Positions 18,208 to 26,708 of a DNA stretch of 64,000 nucleotides are shown piece by piece. Below the pieces are notes generated by a model. The model ran no database searches. It was not told where the DNA came from and worked only from the letters and a program-made list of their open reading frames with translations. Both the position numbers and the translations under genes were made by a program. The DNA lies in assembly GCA_050246015.1 (NCBI GenBank), contig JBFWWU010000006.1:165223-229222 (forward strand), read 5' to 3'. Source of the DNA: JTS-AC122 sp050246015 (GTDB taxonomy: Bacteria > Planctomycetota > Phycisphaerae > Phycisphaerales > UBA1924). The first letter of the stretch is position 1. Every line of letters starts with the position of its first letter.

Positions 18208-18233
18208 CGCTCCCCGCGCTCCCCCCCTCCATG
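18208..18233 (+). other. C-tract about 85 nt after serC
   Basis: On the + strand this is a run of C broken by single U and G, lying in the 182-bp gap between serC and the convergent DUF1573 gene. It is the only + strand counterpart of the C-tracts that follow minus-strand genes at 264, 7335 and 13540. Confidence 0.3.
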
Positions 18234-18308
18234 CCCGTGCCGCCCGTGGCACATCTATGAAGACCCGTCGGAAGTCAAGCGGTATGAAAACTCGGTGCTG
18301 CCTGCCGG

Positions 18309-19397
18309 TCAGGGTCGCGGCAACGGCTTTATCCATGCAACGGGCAGTGCCGATAGCGTTTGGCCATTTGTGTCCAACAGTTCGACTTGCGCCAGACCTT
18401 CGTTTGCGGCAAGCAGATCGGCCTTCAAGACGAGAGTGACAAGAACACTGTCGGTACCCTGGTGAATCAGCGATGCCCTGAATGCACGCGCATCGGCATC
18501 GACACCGCCCTCAAGCCGAACTCTTAGATCGGCGACGGACGCGTCGTCTCGGTGCCGACTACGAACTCGTATCGTCTTTGACTGCGCTTCATCGAGATGA
18601 CTGAATAAATAGATGAATCCGGCGGATTCAGCGATCCAGCGATCAACTGTTTTCACTGCAACCTGGATCCGCCCCTCGGGGATAGTGGGGTCATCCGTGC
18701 GAAAAAGAAGATTCGCTTCGAGCAGGCCGGTGGTGGATACGGAGGCGGAAATGGTGAGCGCCAACGCTTCTTCACCCGGGCGATCGTCTGCTTGGACTGG
18801 AAACCGGCGTGTCGATGATATCAACACGGATTCCGAATCAGTGCGGATGTCGTGGATGTTCAGGGCGTCCAATGCGGAGCTGCGAAGATAGACCGTGCGT
18901 TCGGCAGGCTCTCCGGCGACCGCCGTCATCCAGATTCGCTGGGGTTCGACAATCAGACGAAGATCCGCCTGGTACCCAACGGAGATCATGACTCGCTCGC
19001 TCGTGATCACTTCCTGCTGGTCGTTACGCGCCGAGTACTCAATGACGGCCCAATGTCTCTGAGGTTCGGCTATCGGGGCTACAGGCGTGCTGATCCGAAT
19101 CGATCCTGATGCGCCGGGCTCTAAGTTCGGCGGCTGACACAGCACGGTCACGCACGGACACGAAGAACGCAGCACCTTGCTCGTCAACCGATGCTTCGTT
19201 GTGTTCGTTACGGTTCGATCGCGCGTGGCGAGCTCACCGACGGGTAGTCGCCCGATATCGTTGTGCTCATCGCCGCGCAGCTCCAGAGGCGGCGTCATTG
19301 AAGGCAGCGGCATCAATCCCGGTGTGTCGAACTGCGTCAACACTGGCCATCCGATTGTGGCACAGACGGCCACGAGGGAAACCGCGAACACTTTCAT
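18309..19397 (-). CDS. Exported DUF1573-like protein, third gene of a low-GC cassette
   Basis: The 362-residue product has an N-terminal hydrophobic stretch (MKVFAVSLVAVCATIGWPVL) and a DUF1573 domain starting near residue 50 with 'VTNTTKHRLTSKVLRSSCPCVTV', where the family's Cys-x-Cys motif is CPC. The rest is beta-rich, with Ig-like strands such as 'EANLLFRTDDPTIPEGRIQVAV'. DUF1573 is common in planctomycete and Bacteroidetes envelope proteins; function is unknown. Its ATG overlaps the previous gene's stop by 4 nt. Codon use is clearly less GC-rich than in serC, next door. Confidence 0.82.
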   Translation of the reverse strand: MKVFAVSLVAVCATIGWPVLTQFDTPGLMPLPSMTPPLELRGDEHNDIGRLPVGELATRDRTVTNTTKHRLTSKVLRSSCPCVTVLCQPPNLEPGASGSIRISTPVAPIAEPQRHWAVIEYSARNDQQEVITSERVMISVGYQADLRLIVEPQRIWMTAVAGEPAERTVYLRSSALDALNIHDIRTDSESVLISSTRRFPVQADDRPGEEALALTISASVSTTGLLEANLLFRTDDPTIPEGRIQVAVKTVDRWIAESAGFIYLFSHLDEAQSKTIRVRSRHRDDASVADLRVRLEGGVDADARAFRASLIHQGTDSVLVTLVLKADLLAANEGLAQVELLDTNGQTLSALPVAWIKPLPRP

Positions 19398-20464
19398 GGT
19401 TGACGCTCCCCTGCTCCTTCCGCCTTCGGTCCGGTCGGTTCCAGTTCCAACCGATCAACCTGGATCTCCAGTGCCGCGCTCATGAACTCATCGGCCTGCG
19501 CCGCCGACGGCAGCACGAACCAAGACTCGGTCGGCGTCGTGTTGATCTGAACATAACTGATGTCGCACACCTGCGGCGGGGCGGCCAGCCTCGTTGGAAC
19601 TCCGCCGTCACGGAAGTATTCGTCCCGTATGCGACACCATTCGGGATAACTCCTCGATTCGGGGGACTGACAATCCGAGGAAAGCCCGGCGCCTTTTACT
19701 CGCCGCCCGAGTTCCGCCAGGTCTGGACGTGTCAATGCGTTCTCATGGACGCGATACTCCACCCGCGACGGCACTCGACAGCCATCAACCTCGGTCCAGG
19801 CGGTCATCGCCCAGTCGACAAACAATGTATCCCAGGTCATGTCAATGACCTCGTGTCGGCGCACGTCGCCGGTTCGTGAGTCCAGCGTCACTCGGTGCTT
19901 GAAGCGCCTGGTGTCCACCAGGCCCGTCCCAACGAGTGTTACTTCCGTGTCACTTTCGGCTGTCACACGGAGATCCTCGCAGTCTTGCAAGTGGTCTGCT
20001 CGGCGCCGGAGTTGCTGCAGGTTGACGGAACGTCCCAGTCCGGTGTGAACACTGGGATAGGTCCAGTGCCAGATCTCCGAGGGCTTTTCGGGACGAGCCA
20101 CGCCGCTCCGGAGTTCCGGTGCCATTGTCCGCTGGACCCCATCATGTAGGCTGAGTTCGACCTGTTGCGTAGCGACCAAGTCGTATGTCCTTGGATCATA
20201 GAAACGTTGTTTGCCCAGAACGCGTACATTTCGGAACTCGTCGGTTCGTACTTCGCACTCCAGCGTCGGGAGCAGCCGCCCATCCGGCGCGAGCGTCGTG
20301 ACACGTTCCATCGCGATGTACGAGCGGATGCTCTCGTCGCGGATGGACAATACCCGCACCCATGCCCTTGCCCGCAGCGCGGCATGGTCCGATTGGTCGT
20401 GCATGGGAAGTGCACCGCTGTGCCAGACCAGCGGGTGGATGATCGCCAAGCCAAGCGCAAGCAT
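19394..20464 (-). CDS. Exported protein of unknown function, middle gene of the cassette
   Basis: The 356-residue product has a short N-terminal hydrophobic stretch (MLALGLAIIHPLVWHSGAL) and a beta-rich body with alternating charged and polar residues, such as 'TYDLVATQQVELSLHDGVQ' and 'RFKHRVTLDSRTGDVRRHEVI'. This alternation is reminiscent of LolA/outer-membrane-lipoprotein carrier folds, but I see no family motif. The ATG at 20464 has an unusually strong GGGAGGTG in front. It lies 11 nt after the Cys-rich gene's end and its own stop overlaps the DUF1573 gene. No enzyme motif is visible. Confidence 0.6.
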   Translation of the reverse strand: MLALGLAIIHPLVWHSGALPMHDQSDHAALRARAWVRVLSIRDESIRSYIAMERVTTLAPDGRLLPTLECEVRTDEFRNVRVLGKQRFYDPRTYDLVATQQVELSLHDGVQRTMAPELRSGVARPEKPSEIWHWTYPSVHTGLGRSVNLQQLRRRADHLQDCEDLRVTAESDTEVTLVGTGLVDTRRFKHRVTLDSRTGDVRRHEVIDMTWDTLFVDWAMTAWTEVDGCRVPSRVEYRVHENALTRPDLAELGRRVKGAGLSSDCQSPESRSYPEWCRIRDEYFRDGGVPTRLAAPPQVCDISYVQINTTPTESWFVLPSAAQADEFMSAALEIQVDRLELEPTGPKAEGAGERQP

Positions 20465-20475
20465 CGGCACCTCCC

Positions 20476-20919
20476 TTACTGACACTCGACCATTGAACAC
20501 GGCGCGAGCAGGTTGATGACTCCGATGGTCAGGTCGCAGTAGCATCCGTTTGGAGTCTGCGGAACTCCCGCAGGTTGCGTAGCCGTGCACCCGTTCGTGC
20601 GCTTCTGTTGAAGTCCACAGTTCACGATCCGTGATGGGGGAACAAACGTGCACGTACCCCCTGCGCACGTATAGCAACTGCCAGAGCACGCAACCATTTC
20701 AAGGCTCAACTCCACGACGCAGCCTACCGGGTTGCCATCAGCATCAGATATGATGATGTTAGATGGGCAGGTTGAGAAACTCTTGCACTTGTAGTTCGTG
20801 AACGAGATATTCGAACTACCGAAGTCTTCTTCTGAAATCCCGACGACGGGCGGGTCAGGTGGGTCGAAGCGGTGCATGGGAATCGCAGCGGAAAGCAAGG
20901 AAATCAACAATGCAAGCAT
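20476..20919 (-). CDS. Small Cys-rich exported protein, first gene of the cassette
   Basis: The 147-residue product has a hydrophobic N-terminus (MLALLISLLSAAIPMH) and then 13 cysteines spread over the mature part, with a dense block 'CSGSCYTCAGGTC' in the middle and 'NGCYCDL' near the end. Such spacing suggests several disulfide bonds in the cell envelope or outside. No known family is recognised. The ATG at 20919 follows GGGAG. It heads a minus-strand run of three genes with 11-nt and -4-nt spacing, so all three are probably translated from one message. Confidence 0.65.
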   Translation of the reverse strand: MLALLISLLSAAIPMHRFDPPDPPVVGISEEDFGSSNISFTNYKCKSFSTCPSNIIISDADGNPVGCVVELSLEMVACSGSCYTCAGGTCTFVPPSRIVNCGLQQKRTNGCTATQPAGVPQTPNGCYCDLTIGVINLLAPCSMVECQ

Positions 20920-21637
20920 GATCAACTCCCTTCTGTGTTTGCATCCGAGAACCAACTTCCACCCATGCTACTCCCTCCGGGGGGGGGGGCAAGGGAATTC
21001 TGAGAAAATTGCGCACAATGGTCCGGGTCAGGTTGAGCAAAGAGCCGCAAGTCTACGTATACGCGCTCATTTCCAGCCTCGGTGACGTTGTAATTGCACA
21101 CCACATTCGCGGGCAGGTCAGCCCGACCCTGACGTGCCACGACCTTTGTGGAGTCTTCGGAACAAAGGTCGTGTCTTCGGCAGGTGGCCACGACGTGATT
21201 CTTATGTGCCATTGAAGTCAGTGGTGGCTCTGACCAGCGAACTCGGTGTCCTCAGCACACACCTGCACTGTCGAGTGCGACTCACAAGATTCTGCCGATG
21301 GACTCAAGCGCCGTCCCGGCTGAGTTCAAAGAACGAGGTGGAGCCGAAACCGGGGAGGTGGGTGGGGTGGGGCGATCTTTCTCGCCGTCCCTACGCCGGC
21401 TTACCTGTTCGACTGCCCGCGTCCGGCGTAACTGGGTCCCACTTCGAACAGGTCATCAAAAAGAACGAACTCCTCCGACGAATCGCCCCGAAGCGGCGGG
21501 CGGCCCCGCACTGTTATCCCGTTCGATTGGGGCTAGCGCGATCAAGTTCTTCTATCGCCGCGCGCTCATGTCCCGAGACGGCGACGTTGTATTGCATCCC
21601 CCGTAACCGCACTCCCACCCAACCGGAACCCACCCAC
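20920..21637. other. 718-bp gene-poor stretch before the secretin-like gene
   Basis: This stretch has no convincing gene on either strand. It holds a G run at about 20980-20992, the palindrome at 21138-21173, several short A/T-rich parts, and the promoter regions of the Cys-rich cassette (leftward) and of the gene at 21638 (rightward). GC is lower than in the rest of the window. Confidence 0.6.
21138..21173. repeat. Perfect 12-bp inverted repeat
   Basis: CACGACCTTTGT at 21138-21149 is followed by a 12-nt spacer and then the exact reverse complement ACAAAGGTCGTG at 21162-21173. No T-run follows, so an intrinsic terminator is unlikely. The arms could form a stable hairpin or serve as a two-half operator site. 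It lies in the gene-poor stretch upstream of the low-GC cassette. Confidence 0.75.
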
Positions 21638-22960
21638 ATGCGAAACCACCTGAAGTTCGGCGTCGCCGCCCTGCTCGCCTCGCTGGCAACCGCCAATCTG
21701 GCCCCCGGCCAGTCGCCCCCCACCGCCAACCCCTCCGGCGGGGCAGCCGCCCGCTCGCAGCCGGCGCCGACGCAGGATCATCGACCCGCCGACGGCGGGC
21801 CCATGCTCAATATCACCTTCCCCGGCGGGACAGTGGGCCAGTACGTCGCCGCCGTCAAGGACGCTTCCGCCAAGGCGGGCGGGGCGGTCAACGTGATCGT
21901 GCCCGCCGAGGCCGCCACTATCGAACTCGGGCCGATGGTGCTTGAAAAGGTGCGCGCGGTGACGGCCCTGAACGCGATCGAGACGGCGTTCCGGCGCAAC
22001 TCCGAACATATGTTCAAGGTCGAAGACTTCAACCAGGACTCCGCCGAGGCGCCGAGTTTCGCGATCACCTACATGCACGTCGGTTCCAATCGGTCCGCCC
22101 GGCCCGACCGGCCCCGCGAAGACAGCATCGAAGTCTTCTCGGTCCGCGAGATCGTCGAGACGCTCCCCCCCCTCCCCCCCGGCGCGCCCGATCAGGCCAA
22201 GGCCCAAGTGATGAAGGACAACAAGCAACACCTGCTGATGGCGATCGACGCGGCGCTGAGCCTCGCCGCGCGGGGCGAGCCCGAGCCGGGAAAGGACGCG
22301 AGCCCCGCTTCGGTCATGTACCACGACGAATCCGGCTTGCTCATCGTGCGCGCCGCGCCCAGGCAGATCGACCTGGTCCGCTCCGTGCTCGCGCAACTTC
22401 GCGACGACACGCTGGGGCGCCGCAACGCCGCCGTTCAGCGCGCGGAACGTGCCGCAGCCCTGTCGCGGCGCGCCGCGGCGGCGGAGAGCCGGGTCGCGCT
22501 GAGCCAGGCGGAACTCAGCACGGCGACGGCGCGGTTCGAGCGTCTGTCGAAGATGGCCGACGCCGGCAATGTCGGGATCGAGCAACTCGAAGAAGCCAAA
22601 CTGAACGTGGAGCGCGCCAAGGTCGGCGTGATGCAGGCCGAGGCGGATCTGGCCAACACGCGCGCCGACGCCGCCACCATCTCCGACGCCGGCCCCCCGT
22701 CCGACGCCGGCAGCGTGGGGCCCACCCCCGATCCCGTGGTCGAGCAATACGTGCTCAAGAACGTGTCGTGCAGTCATGTCCGCGAAGCGACCGTTGCCGT
22801 CGTTTCCTACGGCGTCGTCCCGGGCGGGCGCGAATCCGTCAACATGGACGAATCGCGCAACTCGGTCATCGTCTGCGCGACCCCGCCGAAGCAGCGGGTC
22901 GTCAGGCTCTTGCTCGAAGCGGTCGATTCGGCGGCGGCCGCGGCGGGCAAGAAGCCCTGA
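21638..22960 (+). CDS. Exported protein with secretin N-domain-like halves and a coiled coil
   Basis: The 440-residue product has a signal peptide (cleaved near NLAPGQS), then 'MLNITFPGGTVGQYVAAVKD' and 'NVIVPAEAATIELGPMVLEKV', which fit the small alpha/beta subdomains (STN/N0-N1) of type II/III secretins. 'GLLIVRAAPRQIDLVRSVLAQL' is a second such unit. Then comes a coiled coil of about 100 residues with heptad-like Ala/Arg/Leu runs, and a third small unit at the C-terminus with 'NSVIVCATPPKQRVVRLLLEAV'. The secretin pore beta domain is absent. It lies just upstream of an ECF-like sigma gene. What it binds is unknown. Confidence 0.72.
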   Translation: MRNHLKFGVAALLASLATANLAPGQSPPTANPSGGAAARSQPAPTQDHRPADGGPMLNITFPGGTVGQYVAAVKDASAKAGGAVNVIVPAEAATIELGPMVLEKVRAVTALNAIETAFRRNSEHMFKVEDFNQDSAEAPSFAITYMHVGSNRSARPDRPREDSIEVFSVREIVETLPPLPPGAPDQAKAQVMKDNKQHLLMAIDAALSLAARGEPEPGKDASPASVMYHDESGLLIVRAAPRQIDLVRSVLAQLRDDTLGRRNAAVQRAERAAALSRRAAAAESRVALSQAELSTATARFERLSKMADAGNVGIEQLEEAKLNVERAKVGVMQAEADLANTRADAATISDAGPPSDAGSVGPTPDPVVEQYVLKNVSCSHVREATVAVVSYGVVPGGRESVNMDESRNSVIVCATPPKQRVVRLLLEAVDSAAAAAGKKP

Positions 22961-23156
22961 CCCGGCCCGTGCGCAACGAAGGCAGGAACCGCATCGACGC
23001 ATGCCTGTATCACCATCGGTTTCTCAAGCCCCGGCTCCGACGCATCCGGGCCACCGAGAGCCGGACGGACCCGTGCAGCCTGTTGTGAGCACCATCGCAA
23101 GCCATCCCCGACGCGGTTCCTCGCCCAGGACGAATCAGGCACTTCGGACGCACGTG

Positions 23157-23897
23157 ATGACGGCACCTTCGGTCGCATCATCGATCGACGCCCCCGCGGC
23201 CGAGCAGGTCTTGCCCGCGGGCATCGCGTTGCTGGTGCGCGCGATCGCCGCCGGTGATACGTCGGCCTTTGCCGAGTTCTACGAGACCTGGTTTGACCGC
23301 GCGCTGGACCTGGCCCGCCACCTGACCCGCCGCGACGATCACTTCTGTCTTGACATCGTGCAGGACGCGATGCTCCGCGCCGCTCGCTCGCTCTCGCCGC
23401 GCCTGGGCATCACGACGCGCCAGGATCTGGACCGCTGGATGACGCGCGTGGTGCATACGACGGCCCTCGATGTCCTGCGCAAGGAGTCACGCCGGCGTGT
23501 GCGAGAGCAGCGGGGGCCGCGGCGTTCGCCTGTCCGGCGAGATCCCATCGCGAGCGAAGCGGCCTCCTCCGACGCTCGCGAGCAAGTCCTGCTCGCCGAG
23601 CGCATCACGTGGATCCGCGCCGAACTCGACACGCTCGATGCCGCCGAACGCGACCTGCTCATGGCGCGCTTCGCCGGGGGACGAACCGTTGCCCAGGCCG
23701 CGATGGAAGCGGGAACAAGCGCCGGCTCGGCGACGGGCCGCCTGACCCGCGTGCTCGCCCGACTGCGGCAGACCGGTCGAGAGTGGTTCCGCGACGATTC
23801 GGGTTCATCGGCCGCCGCGATCATGCCGCCATCAACGCACATGCAGCGACATCAGACCATCTCGCCTGAAGCCGACCACCAACGGGATCATCCATGA
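23157..23897 (+). CDS. ECF-like sigma factor
   Basis: The 246-residue product has sigma region 2 ('GDTSAFAEFYETWFDRALDLA', 'DIVQDAMLRAARSL') and region 4 with a helix-turn-helix ('LDAAERDLLMARFAGGRTVAQAAMEAG', then 'SATGRLTRVLARLRQ'). A Pro/His-rich tail follows. The ATG at 23157 has no clear ribosome site, and the open frame extends upstream within the preceding gene's shadow, so the start is moderately sure. The stop overlaps the next gene's ATG by 4 nt, the usual arrangement for a sigma factor and its membrane regulator. It may control the metal-efflux genes downstream, which is inference. Confidence 0.87.
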   Translation: MTAPSVASSIDAPAAEQVLPAGIALLVRAIAAGDTSAFAEFYETWFDRALDLARHLTRRDDHFCLDIVQDAMLRAARSLSPRLGITTRQDLDRWMTRVVHTTALDVLRKESRRRVREQRGPRRSPVRRDPIASEAASSDAREQVLLAERITWIRAELDTLDAAERDLLMARFAGGRTVAQAAMEAGTSAGSATGRLTRVLARLRQTGREWFRDDSGSSAAAIMPPSTHMQRHQTISPEADHQRDHP

Positions 23898-24451
23898 ATA
23901 CCACCTCTCCATCATCTGACCACATGGACCCGGCACGGATCGCGGACGCAAAGGAACACATTCTGCGCCGCGTTCAGGGATCGATCGCCCGTCGGCGCCG
24001 CGTCCGACAAGCGACCCGCGCTTCCGCGGCCGCCGCGCTGCTCCTTTGCGCTTCCGCCCTGGCGTGGATCGGGCTTCGACCCGCCGCGCCCCCGACTCCC
24101 CCCGGCCCGGTTGCACACGCCGATCCGCTCGACCCCCCCCGACCGCCACGCGCGGACCCGGACACCGTCGTGCTCTCCTTCGCGGCGATCCACGTCATCA
24201 CTCCGCCGCGGGCGCTCACGGTCCTGTACGAACTCCCCGCGCCTTCCCTCGGAGCCGGTGGTACAACGCACATCACAGCCATTTCGGATCAGGACCTGAT
24301 CGCCGTCCTGGCTTCGACCGGGCGCGACGTCGGGCTCGTGCGCGTCGGCGACCCGTCGGACCCGGATACCGATCCGGCCGTCACCGTCGTCTGCAACTCG
24401 TGCGCGAGCCCGGTCGATTGGCTGAGCCCCGCGACGGGTTCGACCCATTGA
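23894..24451 (+). CDS. Single-pass membrane protein, probable anti-sigma partner
   Basis: The 185-residue product has a basic N-terminus ('HILRRVQGSIARRRRVRQATRA'), one membrane helix (about residues 44-64, 'AAALLLCASALAWIGL'), and then a Pro-rich linker and an extracytoplasmic domain ending in 'VTVVCNSCASPVDWL' with a CxxC. It overlaps the sigma gene by 4 nt. The classic zinc anti-sigma motif (HxxxCxxC) is not present in the cytoplasmic part, so it is not a ZAS-type factor. Its role as anti-sigma is inferred from position and topology only. Confidence 0.7.
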   Translation: MNTTSPSSDHMDPARIADAKEHILRRVQGSIARRRRVRQATRASAAAALLLCASALAWIGLRPAAPPTPPGPVAHADPLDPPRPPRADPDTVVLSFAAIHVITPPRALTVLYELPAPSLGAGGTTHITAISDQDLIAVLASTGRDVGLVRVGDPSDPDTDPAVTVVCNSCASPVDWLSPATGSTH

Positions 24452-24558
24452 CCCGCCCGAATGGCAGCCGCACCGCACCCGAGTGGTAGCCGCCGACCAC
24501 CCGGCTGTTACACATCGGTCATAGCCGGGGGCACAAATCTCCGATATCCTTCCCACCG

Positions 24559-25116
24559 ATGAGCCGTCCCCGCGCCAATCGAGCACCCGGTGCCCGTACG
24601 CCCATGCGTGCATTGGTAATCGCCGTGCTGGCCGTCGCGCTGCTCCCCTTGCTCACGTCGGGCGTCCTGGGCGGGACCACAATCATCGCGCACTCGCACG
24701 ACGGACACGGGCTGCACGTCCACGTGGCTCGCTCCAATGATCTCGCCGCCCGGCTCGCCGATCGGCACATCCGGATGCACGAGTCCGGCAAACCCTCGCA
24801 CGAATGCCCGGACCATTCGCACTCCTCGCCCGGATCCGCCGTCCAGGTTGTTCACGAACCCTCTCCCGGCCCCGAGCCTTCCGATGGCACCATCATCACG
24901 CTCCCCGTGAATCTCACGGTGGTGCGATCGGGCTTCCAGGCCGTCGCCACGCTGTCACCGCCGGGGGCGGCGGCGTGGCTGGTCTGCCCGGCAGACGCCG
25001 CTCCCGATCCGCGGTTGTCCACCGTGCGGAACTGCCTGTCGGCGCGTCCGCGCGACGACATCGGCCGGCGCTCCCTGGACCGCATTATGCGCCTGAACGG
25101 CGCGCTGCTGGTCTAG
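24559..25116 (+). CDS. His-rich exported protein at the head of the metal-efflux cluster
   Basis: The 185-residue product has a hydrophobic segment at residues 16-38 followed directly by His-rich stretches ('AHSHDGHGLHVHVAR', 'HIRMHESGKPSHECPDHSHS'), which suit binding of soft or borderline metal ions in the periplasm. The C-terminal half is not related to anything I know. Similar His-rich proteins occur beside RND metal pumps in planctomycetes (general knowledge). A start at the second ATG, 24604, is possible. It is the first gene of an apparent run leading to the outer-membrane factor. Confidence 0.75.
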   Translation: MSRPRANRAPGARTPMRALVIAVLAVALLPLLTSGVLGGTTIIAHSHDGHGLHVHVARSNDLAARLADRHIRMHESGKPSHECPDHSHSSPGSAVQVVHEPSPGPEPSDGTIITLPVNLTVVRSGFQAVATLSPPGAAAWLVCPADAAPDPRLSTVRNCLSARPRDDIGRRSLDRIMRLNGALLV

Positions 25117-25238
25117 CACGCGATTCGTCCACACGCCATGATCTCAATGTTCCGTCGCCGCGCGCTCACGCGCCGGCGGCCGCGCGTTGATCAGGACGAA
25201 CCCCCGCTCTTCGCGACCGCTCCAAAAAGGAAATCACT

Positions 25239-26696
25239 GTGAGACGCATCCGGAGTTCCGCGCCCTGCCGGCGCGCCCGCGTCGCCGTCGCGGCGCTCAT
25301 CCTCGCCGGCGCCCCCCTCGGTTGCCAAAGTTACGAGCCCCGGCCCCTGGACCTGGAATCGACGCGGGCCGCCTGGCTGTCGCGCGCCGCTGATGACGCC
25401 CGCGTGCGGGAGTTCGCGGGGTCCCTCGCGGGGGCCGAAGGGCTTCAGCCGGGCTTCGACCCTCGCGACGGGCTCTCGCTGCGCGAAGCCGAGGCCGTCG
25501 CGCTGGTTTATAGCGCCGATCTGCGCCTGGCGCGCCTCCAGGCCGGCGTCGCCCGCGCCTCGGCGACCTTCGCCGGGCAGTGGGAAGACCCCGTGCTCGG
25601 CGTTGATCTTGAGCGCATTGTCTCCGGCGTCGGGGGCGCCAATCCCTGGGTGGTCGGATCCACCATCGGCTTCACGATCCCGCTCTCAGGACGCCTCCAG
25701 GCACAGCGACAGCAAGCCCGCGCCGAACTCGCTGAGGCGCTGGACCAGGCCGCCGCCAAGGAATGGGCGACGCGCTCCGCCCTGCGCGAACTGTGGATCG
25801 AGTGGTCCGCGGCCGGTCGCCGCGAAGGGATCGCCAGCGAACTGGTCTTTAGGCTCGGCGAGATCGTCTCCGTCGCGGCGCGCCAGCAAGAGTCGGGTGT
25901 CATCAGCCGCCTGGAAGCCGGCGTCTTCCGCGTCGAACTGGCCGCGCAGGAAGCCGACCTGAGCGAATCCCGAGCCACGACCCGCCGCTTGGAACAACAG
26001 ATCCGCGCTCTCATCGGCCTTCCGCCCTCAAATACCTCCCCGCTCGTCCCGGCGCTGGTCATCCGTAGCCGCGCCGATGAACCCCAGGCGCTCCTTCTCG
26101 CGCTCGAGGACACCAACCCCGAACTCGCCGCGGTCCGCGCCGCCTACGAGTCTTCCGAGCACGCGCTGCGGACCGAAATCCGCAAGCAGTATCCGGATCT
26201 GACCATCGGCCCGGGGTACGGCTCGGAACAAGGCGACAACCGGCTTCTCCTGGGCCTCTCGCTTCCTGTGCCGCTCTGGAACCGAAACCAGCAGGGCATC
26301 GCCCGCGCGTCTGCCCAGCGCGAACTCGCTCGGGCCCGGTTCGAGACTACCTATGAGAAACTGTCCTCCCGGCTCGCCCAGGCGCTGGACGACCTCGACG
26401 ACGCGCGCGCTCGCCGAGAACAGATCGAACAGTCGCTCCTGCCGCTGGCCGAGGCGCAGGAAGCCGACGCACGGCGCGTCGCCGGCCTGGGCCGCTTCGA
26501 GCCGCTGCTGCTGCTGGAGACGCTCAAGAGCCGCGCGTCGGCTCAGCAGCGCCTCGTCGAGGCTCGCGCCGCCGAGTCGATCAGCGCCGTCCGTGTTGAC
26601 GAACTCGTCGGTCCGCCTTCACCGCCGCCGCACTCCTCCACGTCATCGTCGAGCGAGCCCGCCCACCCCCAGCCCGACGGCACGACGTCAAAGTAA
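25239..26696 (+). CDS. Outer-membrane efflux factor of TolC/CusC type, lipoprotein
   Basis: The 485-residue product starts with GTG at 25239 after AAGGA. It has a lipobox ('AGAPLGCQS', Cys at about residue 29) and the two-repeat TolC structure: long coiled helices ('SLREAEAVALVYSADLRLARLQAG' and 'NPELAAVRAAYESSEHALRTE') with the OEP domain 'VPLWNRNQQGIARA'. It forms the outer-membrane channel of a tripartite pump. It stands between the His-rich gene and the adaptor, 12 bp from the latter. The C-terminal tail is Ser/Pro-rich. Confidence 0.93.
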   Translation: MRRIRSSAPCRRARVAVAALILAGAPLGCQSYEPRPLDLESTRAAWLSRAADDARVREFAGSLAGAEGLQPGFDPRDGLSLREAEAVALVYSADLRLARLQAGVARASATFAGQWEDPVLGVDLERIVSGVGGANPWVVGSTIGFTIPLSGRLQAQRQQARAELAEALDQAAAKEWATRSALRELWIEWSAAGRREGIASELVFRLGEIVSVAARQQESGVISRLEAGVFRVELAAQEADLSESRATTRRLEQQIRALIGLPPSNTSPLVPALVIRSRADEPQALLLALEDTNPELAAVRAAYESSEHALRTEIRKQYPDLTIGPGYGSEQGDNRLLLGLSLPVPLWNRNQQGIARASAQRELARARFETTYEKLSSRLAQALDDLDDARARREQIEQSLLPLAEAQEADARRVAGLGRFEPLLLLETLKSRASAQQRLVEARAAESISAVRVDELVGPPSPPPHSSTSSSSEPAHPQPDGTTSK

Positions 26697-26708
26697 CCAA
26701 GGACCATC

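Noticed and set aside
20922..21212. 96-codon minus-strand frame ending 2 nt before the Cys-rich gene's ATG
   Set aside because: Spacing is operon-like, but the peptide crosses both the perfect palindrome and a poly-G run, has no signal or known motif, and its composition looks random. I do not list it as a gene.
23970..24080. Zinc-binding anti-sigma (ZAS) motif in the partner of the sigma factor at 23157
   Set aside because: No HxxxCxxC is present in the cytoplasmic part; the only CxxC is near the C-terminus, outside the membrane.
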